64,000 nucleotides of DNA from Clostridium_AT radicumherbarum (GCF_045310525.1 NZ_JBJHZY010000004.1:1-64000); one strand, 5' to 3'. Numbered from the stretch's first letter, positions 1-9,691 are shown. The notes: generated by a model not told the origin, from the sequence alone. Numbers and translations: made by a program.

Positions 1-1
1 A

Positions 2-82
2 CAGATATATATGGAAAGACTTTATTATGATTGGAATGAGGTTATTATTGGAGGAAAGAGGTTAAAAATGGGGTACAACTAG
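2..82 (+). CDS. possible 3' end of an unidentified plus-strand gene
   Basis: An open frame enters from the left edge of the window and stops at TAG 80-82, giving about 26 residues that end in KRLKMGYN. The stretch is rich in Tyr, Trp and charged residues and could be a genuine protein C-terminus, but it is too short to place in a family. If real, it converges on the pilus operon. The bases from 83 to 164 hold no gene or clear hairpin that I can see. This could equally be a chance open frame. Confidence 0.3.
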   Translation, partial: QIYMERLYYDWNEVIIGGKRLKMGYN

Positions 83-164
83 CAGCAATTATAATTATGG
101 ACATTATCACCAGTAGCTCGATTAAAGAAAAGCCCTTCTTCATTTATTTCACCTATTTTGCTTA

Positions 165-590
165 TTATTCTGCTGAGCTAAAAATCTGATTACCATCTGT
201 GTCTTTAACAGTATAAGTATTATCATCTTTTGATATTACTAGATTATAGCCTTTATCATTGTTTTTAAATGAAATAGTCACATCAGCAGTATTTACTGTT
301 GCATTTATATCAGTAGCTTTGATATTAGTTGTACTCGTAACAGCAGCTTCAATTTTAGCTTTATCAAAAGCATTCCCTTGCTCTGAATAAGTCCACATAG
401 CAGCATTATAAATTTGTTTTCCTTTACTAATTACATTTGCTTCCTTAGCCTTACTTATATATCCTGAAACCTTTGGAACTGCAAGTGCAGATAAAATAAT
501 TATTATTGTAACTGCCACAATTATCTCAATTAAAGTAAAACCCTTTTTCCTTTTTCCCCCAATTTTATTGCTTTTGATTAAATAAAACAT
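165..590 (-). CDS. type IV prepilin-like protein (PilA/ComGC type)
   Basis: A 141-residue pseudopilin or pilin precursor. A short basic leader of 17 residues ending in KRKKG is followed by the class III processing site G|FTLIE, with the conserved Glu at mature position 5 and a hydrophobic helix (about residues 18-38) that anchors it in the membrane and forms the fibre core. The soluble part is short and rich in Thr, Asn and Asp. AGGAGG lies 9 bases before the ATG. It is the last gene of pilB-pilC-pilin; the assembly ATPase and platform protein sit directly upstream. No prepilin peptidase gene is in the window. It could be a major pilin or a ComGC-like competence pseudopilin; length alone does not decide. 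Confidence 0.88.
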   Translation of the reverse strand: MFYLIKSNKIGGKRKKGFTLIEIIVAVTIIIILSALAVPKVSGYISKAKEANVISKGKQIYNAAMWTYSEQGNAFDKAKIEAAVTSTTNIKATDINATVNTADVTISFKNNDKGYNLVISKDDNTYTVKDTDGNQIFSSAE

Positions 591-755
591 TTTTGTATCC
601 TCCTATTTTTCATTAAATTTTTGATTTACATTAATACTTTATTTATTTTTTTCTAAGTTAAAAGTTCTAATAATAAATCTCACCTTTTATTAAATTTCTC
701 GATACAAGCTTCAATTTCAATTTATGCCTTAACCGTAATATTCCATCATTAACAC

Positions 756-1952
756 TTAAATACTATTCATCAAGTTCATCATTGGCATAAGGACAGCTAT
801 TAGCAAATACCCTATTACAATGGATAAACCTAATATTAAAGCTGGTTCAATTAAAGTAGTGAGTTTATCAATAGTTGTAAATAAGTCTTCTTCTATAATG
901 TCTGACACTTTAATAAGCATTTCATCTAAGCTTCCTGTTTCCTCTCCAATTTTAGTCATGGACATAAAATTTCTAGGAAAAAATTTCATTTTTTCTAAGC
1001 TTTCTGAAAGGCTTTTACCACCTTTAACTTCCTCTAAGCAATTTCCCACCTCCTTTATTACATATTTATTATCAATAACACTTAGTGTAATAGTTAGTGC
1101 TTTACTTATCTGTATCCCACTTTCTAGTAATATACCAAGAGTTCTTGAAAACCTTACAGAAATCAATTTTATATACAAATTTTTTGTAATTATATTGCTA
1201 ATTTTAAATTTATCTATCTTTATTGCAGTGCTTTCAAGACTTTTAAAATTCATAAAAGCAGCTGCTAGGAAAAAAAGTATTATTGCAATAAACAAATAGT
1301 TCTCTTTTAGAATTGAACTGATATTTAATATTATTTTTGTTGATGTTGGAATTTTGGCAGAAATGCCATCAAGTGTTGATACTAACATTGGTATAATAGT
1401 TGTTATCATAATTAACATCATTAAAATACTTACAAATAGTACTATGCAGGGATAAGTAAGTACCTTTATGAGCCTATCTTTTATTTTCTTCTCATTTTCA
1501 TAATACTTTCCAAGCATGTTAAAGATTTTATCCAGCCTCCCACTTTCTTCTCCTACCTTTACCATATTGACTAGAAGATTAGGGTATAGTTTAGAATCTT
1601 TATTAAGACTATAAGATAGGTTTTCCCCTTCATAAATTAACTGCTCTACCTCTTCTAAATTCCTAATTAAGGATTTATTTTTAAAATCTTCTTTTATTAT
1701 TTGAACTATATCTAAAATATTTAATCCTGCAGAAAGTAATGAGGAAAAATTATTACAAAATAAAACCAATTCTTTTAGAGACAAAGATGATTTAATAAAG
1801 CTTAAATTAAATGTTTTTATTTCTTTATAGTAGAATATAAAAAAGCCGTTATTTCTAAAGGAAATAGTTAAATCCCTTTTATTGGTACACCAGCATCTTC
1901 CCTTTAATTCCTTTCCATCTAAATTCTTAACCTTGTATTCGCAATATGGCAT
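756..1952 (-). CDS. pilC: type IV pilus / type II secretion inner-membrane platform protein (PilC/GspF/ComGB)
   Basis: Polytopic platform protein that couples the assembly ATPase to pilin polymerisation. It has two repeated T2SSF domains with hydrophobic hairpins, and both carry the G-E-E-(S/T)-G signature: KVGEESGRLDKIF in the first and KIGEETGSLDEML in the second. The C-terminal membrane helix ends in LMPMMNLMNSI. The open frame extends upstream to 2009, overlapping pilB, but the ATG at 1952 has a GGAG ribosome-binding site 8 bases away and gives the family-typical start MPYCEYKVKNLDGKELKG. From there it is 398 residues, the usual family length. Lies just downstream of pilB and upstream of the prepilin gene. 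Confidence 0.93.
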   Translation of the reverse strand: MPYCEYKVKNLDGKELKGRCWCTNKRDLTISFRNNGFFIFYYKEIKTFNLSFIKSSLSLKELVLFCNNFSSLLSAGLNILDIVQIIKEDFKNKSLIRNLEEVEQLIYEGENLSYSLNKDSKLYPNLLVNMVKVGEESGRLDKIFNMLGKYYENEKKIKDRLIKVLTYPCIVLFVSILMMLIMITTIIPMLVSTLDGISAKIPTSTKIILNISSILKENYLFIAIILFFLAAAFMNFKSLESTAIKIDKFKISNIITKNLYIKLISVRFSRTLGILLESGIQISKALTITLSVIDNKYVIKEVGNCLEEVKGGKSLSESLEKMKFFPRNFMSMTKIGEETGSLDEMLIKVSDIIEEDLFTTIDKLTTLIEPALILGLSIVIGYLLIAVLMPMMNLMNSI

Positions 1953-1971
1953 TTCTAGCACTCCAAAATTA

Positions 1972-3549
1972 TTAAAAATTATTACCTCTGAGTTTAATGT
2001 ATTCTTCATAGGTGGTTAGCCCTTTTACTGCCTTATCTCTACAATTTTCACTTATGCTTCTCATTCCTAAATTTTTAATTAATTCTCTAATATCATCTAC
2101 ATTTTTACTTCTTGTAATAAGCTCTCTAAGTTCTTCACTGGTTTTCATAATTTCATATACAATAATTCTTTTTTTATAACCTGTATAATTGCAAAACACA
2201 CAGCCCTTGCCTTTATAAAGGACCTCATTAGGTTCTAAATTTAAATTGCTTCTTTCCTCAATGTTAGGCTCATAAGGCTCCTTACAAAAACTGCAGATTT
2301 CTCTAACAAGCCTTTGTGCAATAACTGCTACTAAGGAATCAGCTATTAAATAAGTTGGAATTCCCATATCTTTTAATCTAATTACCGAAGAGGCTGCATC
2401 GTTTGTATGCAAGGTAGATATTACTAAGTGACCGGTTATAGCAGCCCGAACCGCAATTTCAGCTGTAACTTCATCTCTGATTTCTCCAACCATGACAATA
2501 TCGGGATCTTGGCGCAAAAGGCTCTTTAAACCATTTGCAAAAGTTAGCCCAGCTTTATTATTTACATTTACTTGATTTATACCTTTTAAAGCCATTTCCA
2601 CAGGATCTTCAATGGTAACAATATTATTGTGGCTCTTGTTAACATGATTGAGCATTGAATATAAAGTGGTGGTCTTTCCGCTGCCAGTCGGGCCTGTGAC
2701 TAAAATAATTCCATGTGTACTTTTTAGTAAATTATTCATTAGTTCTTCATCTAAATTATCAAAACCTAATGATTTAAGGTTCAGTAATTTATTAGATTTA
2801 TAGAGAATTCGTATTACTATTTTTTCACCATATAATACAGGTAGAGTTGACACTCTTAAATCCTTATATTCACCTTCATACTTAAAAGCTATCTTGCCGT
2901 CCTGGGGAAGCCTCTTTTCTGCAATATCCATATTTGCCTGCAATTTTATTCTGCTGCAAATGCTGCTAAAGATTTCCTTTGGTAATGTAAAGTCATCTAA
3001 AAGGTAGCCATCTAATCTGTACCTAACTCTAGCAGCCTCCTCAAAAGGTTCAATGTGAATATCACTGGCTTTATAGTTTATACCCTGCTCAATTATTGTG
3101 TTTGTAATCCTTATAACAGGTGAAGCCTCAGAATGGATAAAAGATGAATTATAAACTCTCTCTTCTTTAACTAAATTTTTGTATTGAAACTTAAGTTTTT
3201 CCAGCATAGAATTTGTATCATCAATTTTATCCACTTGGTTTATAAGATTTTCAATTTGTGATTTTGCTGCATAAAAAACTTTTAGGTTTCTTTTAGTTAA
3301 AAAAACTAAATCCTTTAAGATTTGATTTTCCTCAATTTTATAGGCTGCAATATAAAGAGAGTTTTCTTTCATGTATAAGGGAATTAAGCAGTATTTAATC
3401 ATGATCTCCTTTGGAATAAAATTCATAACCTCATAGTCTGGTTTTATTCCATTTAAATCAATTATTCTGTCATTTTTTATTTCAAAAGAGCTCATATTTG
3501 TAAACCACACTTTCTTAGGAATTGCGTTAACAATCTTAAGTATAACCAC
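1972..3549 (-). CDS. pilB: type IV pilus / type II secretion assembly ATPase (PilB/GspE/ComGA)
   Basis: Hexameric cytoplasmic ATPase that powers pilin assembly. It has an N-terminal MshEN-like region (about residues 20-110), then the core ATPase with Walker A GPTGSGKTT at 286-294, an Asp box around DIVMVGEIRDE (350-360) and a His box STLHTNDA (378-385). Two CxxC pairs (CSFC near 419, CVFC near 452) form the zinc-binding insert seen in extension ATPases and absent from PilT. The start is unsure: the frame opens at GTG 3549, where AGGTGG overlaps the codon, and ATG at residue 19 is a plausible alternative. First gene of pilB-pilC-pilin. The 130-base spacer to dapF contains only a weak hairpin. 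Confidence 0.92.
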   Translation of the reverse strand: MVILKIVNAIPKKVWFTNMSSFEIKNDRIIDLNGIKPDYEVMNFIPKEIMIKYCLIPLYMKENSLYIAAYKIEENQILKDLVFLTKRNLKVFYAAKSQIENLINQVDKIDDTNSMLEKLKFQYKNLVKEERVYNSSFIHSEASPVIRITNTIIEQGINYKASDIHIEPFEEAARVRYRLDGYLLDDFTLPKEIFSSICSRIKLQANMDIAEKRLPQDGKIAFKYEGEYKDLRVSTLPVLYGEKIVIRILYKSNKLLNLKSLGFDNLDEELMNNLLKSTHGIILVTGPTGSGKTTTLYSMLNHVNKSHNNIVTIEDPVEMALKGINQVNVNNKAGLTFANGLKSLLRQDPDIVMVGEIRDEVTAEIAVRAAITGHLVISTLHTNDAASSVIRLKDMGIPTYLIADSLVAVIAQRLVREICSFCKEPYEPNIEERSNLNLEPNEVLYKGKGCVFCNYTGYKKRIIVYEIMKTSEELRELITRSKNVDDIRELIKNLGMRSISENCRDKAVKGLTTYEEYIKLRGNNF

Positions 3550-3679
3550 CTAAAATTTTTTTAAACCTATTATTTTTCGCAAAAAATAAAAAAATATGCC
3601 AAATTTTTTAAGTCACTTTTAAAGTGTCCTAAAAATTTCAAGCATAATTTTTTAATAAATATCTTTAATGTTTTATTTT

Positions 3680-4501
3680 TTAAGCTAAATATTCACCAAC
3701 AAAGCTTGTAACAGCAGGTCCAGTCATATATATACCTTTTTCTGTAACCTCTATATAAAGAGTTCCTCCTGGTATTTCTACTGTTACCTTATTTTCTACT
3801 AGTCCTAATTTGTTTGCAACTACAACTGATGCACAGCTGCCAGTACCACAGGCTAAAGTAGCTCCAGCACCCCTTTCCCAGGTCATAACTCTAATTTTAT
3901 TAGGGTTTACTACCTCACAAAAATTAACATTTGTGCCTTCGGGAAATAATTTATATTTTTCAATTGCTTTACCTTCTTCAACTGAAAAATCCTCCAATTT
4001 TCCAAAAATAACTGTATGGGGTACACCTAGTAATATAGAATTAATTTCATAATTTTTATTTTCTATTTCTATCTTTTTCATTAAAACTTCCTGATCACTA
4101 ATAACAGGAATATATGATGGCGTAAAAGTTGGCATACCCATATTTATAGTAACTTCCTTTACTTCCCTATTATCTATTTTTAAATAGGCAGTTTTTATTC
4201 CATCATCAGTTTCAATCTTTATGCTATCTTTTTTATCTACAAGTTCATGCTCCCATACATATTTAGCAAAACATCTAATCCCATTGCCGCACATGTTAGC
4301 TAGCGAACCGTCAGAATTTATTATTGTCATTTTAATATTAGCCGAGCTGCTTTTTCTTACAATTAAAATTCCATCAGCACCAATGGCAAAATTTCTGTGA
4401 CAAAGTCTTTTTGCTAAGGAGCTTTCATTTATTAGTTTATTATCTAAATCCTCAATAATAATAAAGTCATTTCCATTACCATGCATTTTAGTGAATTTCA
4501 T
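3680..4501 (-). CDS. dapF: diaminopimelate epimerase
   Basis: Converts LL- to meso-diaminopimelate, the last step before lysine and the peptidoglycan cross-linking residue. Both catalytic half-sites are present: Cys in NMCGNGIRCFAKY and Cys in LACGTGSCASVV, with N-terminal KMHGNGNDF. The open frame runs back to 4582, but the ATG at 4501 follows AAAGGAGG at ideal spacing and gives the canonical start MKFTKMHGNGNDF; the product is then 273 residues, the normal length. It stands alone, divergent from rqcH. A meso-DAP cell wall agrees with the DNPR motif of MurE in this window. Confidence 0.96.
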   Translation of the reverse strand: MKFTKMHGNGNDFIIIEDLDNKLINESSLAKRLCHRNFAIGADGILIVRKSSSANIKMTIINSDGSLANMCGNGIRCFAKYVWEHELVDKKDSIKIETDDGIKTAYLKIDNREVKEVTINMGMPTFTPSYIPVISDQEVLMKKIEIENKNYEINSILLGVPHTVIFGKLEDFSVEEGKAIEKYKLFPEGTNVNFCEVVNPNKIRVMTWERGAGATLACGTGSCASVVVANKLGLVENKVTVEIPGGTLYIEVTEKGIYMTGPAVTSFVGEYLA

Positions 4502-4662
4502 AGTTATCCTCCTTTTAGTGATCGCACTGGATAGTTTATGCTTGCTCATTAAATATCTTCTAAGATATATTATAAGTTTCAATTAATAAGAGATTTCTTA
4601 TTAATTATAATATATTCATTAAAGCCATTTCAAGAAAGTAAATGCATTAATATAGGGAACCT

Positions 4663-4691
4663 TTGATTTTAAAATATTATAATGATATACT
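4663..4691 (+). promoter_or_regulatory. sigma-A type promoter of rqcH
   Basis: The -35 box TTGATT at 4663-4668 and the -10 box TATACT at 4686-4691 are separated by exactly 17 bases. They lie 38 bases before the rqcH ATG, in the divergent spacer with dapF. Predicted from sequence only. Confidence 0.6.
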
Positions 4692-4729
4692 AGCAGATAT
4701 AAAGTTTTACTAGAAAGAAGGAAAATAAT

Positions 4730-6463
4730 ATGCCATTAGATGGTATTTACTTATATAGCCTGAAAGATGAACTCTGCAAAAAAATAATTGGAAGCAGAGT
4801 TGATAAAATTTCACAACCAGAAAAGGATGAAATTGTCCTTAATTTAAGAGTAGAAAGAACAAGCTATAAGCTTCTTGTTAGTGCTAGTTCTACTTATCCA
4901 AAAGTACATTTAACTAATATAAATAAAGTTAATCCTATTAAAGCTCCAATGTTTTGTATGGTACTTAGAAAATATCTAAGTAATGGAAAGATAGTAAGTA
5001 TTTCTCAATTGGATACAGATAGAATCTTAATTATAGATTTTGAAAGCGCTGATGAGTTAGGCTTTAATAGTGTATATTCAATGATAATTGAGATAATGGG
5101 AAGGCACAGCAATATAACACTTATAAGACAGCGGGATTCGGTAATAATAGACTCTATTAAGCATATAACTCCAGATATAAATAGCTATAGAAGCCTATAC
5201 CCAGGAATAAAATTTGTATATCCTCCTTCTTCAACCAAATTAAGCCCTTTTAATTTTAATTATCAAGACTTAAGTAATTTTATTGAATTGAATTTTATAA
5301 AATTTGAACCAAATATGTTTTCAAAGATTTTTACTGGAATAAGTTCTCCTTTTGCAAAGTCCATAGCTATAGAATTAGAAAAAAATAATATAGCATTAAA
5401 CCTAACTAGATTAAAGGAAATATTTATTTATATTTTGAATTTATTTGAAGGTTTAAGGACTAGTTATTTTGAGTTTATATCCTATAAATTTGGCGACTCA
5501 CTAAAAGATTTTTATTGCATTAAATTACATCAATATAGCGGACTTTCAGAAAAAGTATTTTCTTCACCTTCTGAGTTAATTGAAAGTTTTTATTATGAAA
5601 AGGATAAAAGTGATAGATTAAATATAAAGAGCTCTGATCTGCAAAAAATAATTCACACTAACATAGATAGATGTAATAAAAAATTAGAATTACTAAAAGG
5701 CACATTAATTGAGTGTGATAGCAGAGAAAGTTATAAAATCAGCGGTGAATTATTAACTGCTAATATTTATAATATTAAAAAGGGCATGAAAGAAGTTCGT
5801 GTCTTAAATTATTATGCGCCTAATGAGGATTATATAAATATACCTATTGATGAAAATAAAACACCTTCAGAGAACATTCAAGGCTATTATAAAAAATACA
5901 ACAAATTAAAAAAATCTGCAGAGATGGCAGAGCTTCAAATAAAGGCTGCTTCAGAGGAGTTAGACTACTTACAGTCTGTATTAACAAATATTAAGAATGC
6001 AGAAAGCTATGAAGAAATTGAAGAGATCAAAAGAGAGCTTATTGACACTGGGTATATAAGATTTAAAAAGGAAGATAAGAAAAAGTTTAAGTCTTCAAAA
6101 CCTATGCATTTTTTAGCAAGCAATGGTGAGCATATATACATTGGCAAAAATAACATTCAAAATGACTTTTTAACACTAAAGTTTGCTGATAAAAAGGATA
6201 TATGGCTTCACACTAAAAATATTCCCGGATCTCACGTAATTATAAAATCTGCAAATGAGGTGTCAAAGGAAACCATTGAGGAAGCAGCTATCCTTGCTGC
6301 ATATTACAGTAAAGGAAAAGACTCTACAAAGGTACCTGTAGATTATACTGAAGTTAGAAATGTAAAAAAACCTTCCGGAGCAAAACCAGGAATGGTAATC
6401 TATTATACAAATAAAACCATCTATGTAAATCCTGAAAAATTAGAGCTTCAAAAAATAGATTAA
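4730..6463 (+). CDS. rqcH: ribosome quality-control protein RqcH (NFACT / FbpA family)
   Basis: Binds stalled 50S subunits carrying peptidyl-tRNA and recruits tRNA-Ala to add C-terminal alanine tails (role known for the Bacillus subtilis homologue). At 577 residues it shows the full bacterial NFACT architecture: NFACT-N in the first half (DGIYLYSLKDEL at the start), a helical coiled-coil middle (about 300-420) and the C-terminal NFACT-R domain with DIWLHTKNIPGSHVII and KKPSGAKPGMVIYYTNKT. Older annotations call the family fibronectin-binding protein. GAAGGAAA precedes the ATG. Its own promoter is at 4663-4691, and it ends in a hairpin shared with the convergent methyltransferase gene. Confidence 0.95.
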   Translation: MPLDGIYLYSLKDELCKKIIGSRVDKISQPEKDEIVLNLRVERTSYKLLVSASSTYPKVHLTNINKVNPIKAPMFCMVLRKYLSNGKIVSISQLDTDRILIIDFESADELGFNSVYSMIIEIMGRHSNITLIRQRDSVIIDSIKHITPDINSYRSLYPGIKFVYPPSSTKLSPFNFNYQDLSNFIELNFIKFEPNMFSKIFTGISSPFAKSIAIELEKNNIALNLTRLKEIFIYILNLFEGLRTSYFEFISYKFGDSLKDFYCIKLHQYSGLSEKVFSSPSELIESFYYEKDKSDRLNIKSSDLQKIIHTNIDRCNKKLELLKGTLIECDSRESYKISGELLTANIYNIKKGMKEVRVLNYYAPNEDYINIPIDENKTPSENIQGYYKKYNKLKKSAEMAELQIKAASEELDYLQSVLTNIKNAESYEEIEEIKRELIDTGYIRFKKEDKKKFKSSKPMHFLASNGEHIYIGKNNIQNDFLTLKFADKKDIWLHTKNIPGSHVIIKSANEVSKETIEEAAILAAYYSKGKDSTKVPVDYTEVRNVKKPSGAKPGMVIYYTNKTIYVNPEKLELQKID

Positions 6464-6482
6464 ACAGGTTAAAAACCTGTTT
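6462..6482. terminator. bidirectional terminator between rqcH and the rlmL-like gene
   Basis: A 9-bp perfect stem (AAACAGGTT / AACCTGTTT) with a 3-base loop is followed by a T-rich tract on the plus strand. It sits in the 17-base gap between two convergent stops and overlaps both. Confidence 0.7.
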
Positions 6483-7611
6483 ATTTATTTTTTGTAGGAT
6501 TATTAATATATTGATAATAGTAGCAAAGCAGTCTTCCATTATATAACTTCCTATTTTTGTCAGCCTTTTTCCCAAACAACTCTTGAAACTTAAGGTTTGA
6601 GGTTATAACAAAGAAAGACCAGGAATCAAGATTTCTATAGAGTTCCCCCATAGCCTTGTAAAGTTCCTCTACTTCAACCTTATCCCCTAATCTTTCACCA
6701 TATGGTGGATTACTTATTATAAAACCATATTTCTTTTGTGAGCTAAACTCTCTGGCATCACGCTTTTGAAATGCAATATATTCTGACACACCTGCTTTTA
6801 AAGCATTTTCCCTGGCTGTTTTAAGCAGTCTTCCATTAACATCAGAAGCTAGAATTTGAAAGCTTTCCTTATTAATTTTACTTTTAGCATAACTTCTAAT
6901 TTCTTCCCAAATAGACTTATCCATGGTAGGCCAGGTTTCACATACAAAGCTTCTGTTTAAGCCAGGTGCAATGTTTTTTCCTATTAGTGCAGCTTCTATT
7001 GGTATGGTTCCTGAGCCGCAGAATGGATCAGCAAGTACTCTGCTTGGTTCCCATGAACTTAAGAGTACTAGTGCAGCGGCTAAGGTTTCTTTAAGTGGAG
7101 CCTCCCCAGCAAGCTCTCTATAGCCTCTTTTATGTAAACCTGAACCAGTGGTATCAATGGTTAAGGTAGCTATATCCTTTAATAGCGCAATTTCAATTTT
7201 ATAAACTGGGCCATCTTCTTCAAAATAGTCAATGTTATATTCTTTTTTCATGGCCTCTACCACGGCCTTTTTTACTATGGATTGACAATCTGGAACACTA
7301 TGAAGCACAGATTTTATAGATTTACCAACCACGTGCATTTTCCCGTTCTTAGGTATAAGTTCTCCCCAGGGCACTCTAAGTGTTCCTTGAAACAGCTCTT
7401 CGAAGCTCTCTGCCTTAAATTCAGCCATTTTAATTAAAACTCTATCTGCAGTTCTTAGCCAAGTATTGCAGATTGCAATATCATATTCATCACCTTTAAA
7501 GCTAACCTTACCATTTTCGCTTATTAAATCTTCATATCCTAATAATTTTAATTCCTTAGCCACAACAGCTTCTAAACCAAAGGTTGAAGTTGCAATTAAA
7601 TCAAATTCCAT
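6481..7611 (-). CDS. THUMP-domain class I SAM-dependent rRNA guanine-N2 methyltransferase (RlmL/YpsC-like)
   Basis: Has an N-terminal THUMP-type RNA-binding region (residues 1-155) and a C-terminal Rossmann methyltransferase with the SAM motif ADPFCGSGTIPIEAA and the catalytic ISNPPYGERLGD motif typical of exocyclic-amine (m2G) methylases. At 376 residues it matches the single-domain YpsC/RlmL-N type, not the longer fused RlmKL of enterobacteria. AAGGAG precedes the ATG. The 23S rRNA target (m2G2445 in E. coli) is inferred from family only. Convergent with rqcH. Confidence 0.88.
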   Translation of the reverse strand: MEFDLIATSTFGLEAVVAKELKLLGYEDLISENGKVSFKGDEYDIAICNTWLRTADRVLIKMAEFKAESFEELFQGTLRVPWGELIPKNGKMHVVGKSIKSVLHSVPDCQSIVKKAVVEAMKKEYNIDYFEEDGPVYKIEIALLKDIATLTIDTTGSGLHKRGYRELAGEAPLKETLAAALVLLSSWEPSRVLADPFCGSGTIPIEAALIGKNIAPGLNRSFVCETWPTMDKSIWEEIRSYAKSKINKESFQILASDVNGRLLKTARENALKAGVSEYIAFQKRDAREFSSQKKYGFIISNPPYGERLGDKVEVEELYKAMGELYRNLDSWSFFVITSNLKFQELFGKKADKNRKLYNGRLLCYYYQYINNPTKNK

Positions 7612-7685
7612 AAAATTCGCTCCTTAAAATTTACTAGAATAACTATACTATAATATTAAATAAATAACAATAACCATTACATTAA

Positions 7686-7747
7686 AATAGCCGCAAAACC
7701 AAGTGTTATTCTGCTTTTGGAGAAGCATGCTTGGTTTTGCAGCTATT
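7686..7747 (-). terminator. terminator downstream of uraA
   Basis: A long stem pairs AATAGC and GCAAAACCAAG (left arm) with CTTGGTTTTGC and GCTATT (right arm), with single mismatches and an internal loop of about 24 bases. On the minus strand the stem ends in a short TTTT. It ends the pyrR-uraA transcript. Confidence 0.6.
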
Positions 7748-7782
7748 ATAATTTTAGTTATTTCGTAAATTTCATCAATATT

Positions 7783-9090
7783 TTACTCTTCACTTTTAAT
7801 GATATATTTCTCATTCATAAGTCCTAATTTATCTAAAATATAGAATACTATTGATAATAATGTTCCTATTACTGCAGCTAATGCCATTCCTTTAAGCTCA
7901 ACATCACTGCTTAATTTTATTGTTGCTCCACTTACACCTACAACAAAGGTTACAGCTGCAAGCACCATATTATAACTCTTACTAAAATCAACCTTTTGCT
8001 CTACAAACATTCTAAGACCTGAAGATGCAATTACACCATAAAGTAATATTGTAATCCCACCCATGACTGGACTTGGTATTGTTTGAATAGCTGCAGCTAT
8101 TTTTCCTATACAGGAGAATATTATGGCTAATATTGCAGCTCCTCTAATTACCCAAACGGAATATACTTTTGTTATAGCCATAACTCCTATGTTTTCTCCA
8201 TAGGTTGTATTAGGAGGAGAACCTGCAAAACCAGAGATAATATTGCTTAATCCATCCGCAAAGAGGGACACATGAAGTCCTGGATCTTTAATCAAATCCC
8301 TATTTGTTATATTTCCAGTTACGATTAGATGGCTAATATGTTCTGCTAGAACTACTAAACATGCCGGAGCTATTATAATCATTGCCTTTGTATTAAATAT
8401 AGGTGCAGTGAAGGTAGGTAGTTTAAACCATGGAGCATCTATTATAGGCTTAAAATCTACCATTCCCATAAATAGTGCCAACACATATCCAGAAAGCACT
8501 CCAATTAATATTGGAATAATCTTAAAAAACTTTCTAAAAACTACAGATCCTATTGTTCCTACAAGTAAAGTGAATAAGGAAACAGTTATAACCTTTGGAT
8601 CAGCTGTATAAGCTTGTACGACCTTACCAACTGCTGTAGGGGCTGCTGCAAGGCCTGCCATCTGTGCTGCCGTTGGAGCAAGCTCTAGTCCTATTACAGC
8701 AACTACTGCTCCCATTACAGGCGGTGGCATAATTACATCTATCCACTTTATTCCTACAAACCGTATTACAATAGATATTATAACAAAGAATACTCCGAAA
8801 AATATGAATCCAACTTGAGCTTCTCCAAAACCTCCACCTCCTGCTAGTATTGCAAAAGTAGGTGCAAGAAATGCAAAGCTTGAACCTAGATATGCCGGTA
8901 TTTTTCCTCTTGTAATGAAGGAGTAGATTAAAGTACCTATTCCATTCATGAGAAGAGCTATGGCTGGATTAATACCAAATAAAATTGGCACCAATATTGT
9001 TGCACCAAACATAGCAAAAAGATGCTGAAAACTTAGAGGTATTGTTTGTAATATAGGTAACCTTTCGTCAATATCAATGTAATTTTTCAT
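7783..9090 (-). CDS. uraA: uracil permease (NCS2 family)
   Basis: Proton-coupled uracil importer of the nucleobase:cation symporter-2 family, about 14 hydrophobic segments. Family markers include the QHLFAMFGATILVP segment near the N-terminus, LAEHISHLIVTG, and the GSPPNTTYGENIGVMAIT motif of TM10, which contains the uracil-binding region. Length 435 residues is typical. AAAGGAGG precedes the ATG. It lies 49 bases after pyrR with no terminator between, so it should share the PyrR-controlled leader and be shut off when UMP is plentiful. Confidence 0.95.
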   Translation of the reverse strand: MKNYIDIDERLPILQTIPLSFQHLFAMFGATILVPILFGINPAIALLMNGIGTLIYSFITRGKIPAYLGSSFAFLAPTFAILAGGGGFGEAQVGFIFFGVFFVIISIVIRFVGIKWIDVIMPPPVMGAVVAVIGLELAPTAAQMAGLAAAPTAVGKVVQAYTADPKVITVSLFTLLVGTIGSVVFRKFFKIIPILIGVLSGYVLALFMGMVDFKPIIDAPWFKLPTFTAPIFNTKAMIIIAPACLVVLAEHISHLIVTGNITNRDLIKDPGLHVSLFADGLSNIISGFAGSPPNTTYGENIGVMAITKVYSVWVIRGAAILAIIFSCIGKIAAAIQTIPSPVMGGITILLYGVIASSGLRMFVEQKVDFSKSYNMVLAAVTFVVGVSGATIKLSSDVELKGMALAAVIGTLLSIVFYILDKLGLMNEKYIIKSEE

Positions 9091-9139
9091 AATTGCCTCC
9101 TTTTAGCCTCTCTGGGCTATATTAAAAGATTTCTTTTGT

Positions 9140-9676
9140 TTAGATTTCATATATTTTAACTGAGTCTGTACTATCTACTTCCATTAATTCAACAGAAACT
9201 AGCTCTTCCTTAGAAGTAGGAATGTTCTTACCTACATAATCAGCCCTGATAGGTAGTTCTCTATGCCCTCTGTCGATTAATACTGCAAGCTGAATTATAT
9301 TTGGTCTACCATGATGAATAACAGCGTCTAAAGCAGCTCTTGCAGTTCTTCCAGTAAATAGTACGTCGTCAACTAATATGACAGTTTTATCTTTAATATC
9401 TATGTCTAAGGTATCATTATTTAAAACAGGTAAATCACTAATTTGAGATAAATCATCTCTATATAAAGTAATATCTAAGCTTCCTACCTGAATTGATACT
9501 CCTTCAATGTTTTTAATAGCTTCAGCTATTCTATAGGCTAGCGGATATCCTCTTCTTTTAATTCCCAGTAGAATAACATTCTCTACACCTTTATTCTTCT
9601 CAATTATTTCATGTGCTATTCTAGTTAAGGTTCTTCCAATAGCCTTATCATCTAAAATTTGAGTTTTAAATTTCAA
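9140..9676 (-). CDS. pyrR: PyrR, pyr attenuation regulator / uracil phosphoribosyltransferase
   Basis: UMP-responsive RNA-binding protein of pyrimidine genes, with weak UPRT activity. The PRPP-binding loop is visible as VILVDDVLFTGRTARAALDA. Start chosen: TTG at 9676, preceded by AGGAGG at 7 bases, giving LKFKTQILDDKAIGRTLTRI at the expected PyrR N-terminus and 178 residues, the usual length. The longer frame to ATG 9736 would add 20 residues encoded by a hairpin repeat (9692-9772), which is unlikely to be protein-coding. A PyrR-binding hairpin and terminator precede it (9806-9895), so it regulates its own transcript and that of uraA. Confidence 0.95.
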   Translation of the reverse strand: MKFKTQILDDKAIGRTLTRIAHEIIEKNKGVENVILLGIKRRGYPLAYRIAEAIKNIEGVSIQVGSLDITLYRDDLSQISDLPVLNNDTLDIDIKDKTVILVDDVLFTGRTARAALDAVIHHGRPNIIQLAVLIDRGHRELPIRADYVGKNIPTSKEELVSVELMEVDSTDSVKIYEI

Positions 9677-9691
9677 ATTTATTCCTCCTAT

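Noticed and set aside
4502..4540. PyrR-loop-like text (TCCAGTGCGATCACT) upstream of dapF
   Set aside because: There is no 5' CCTT arm, no terminator after it, and dapF is not a pyrimidine gene; it is probably chance.
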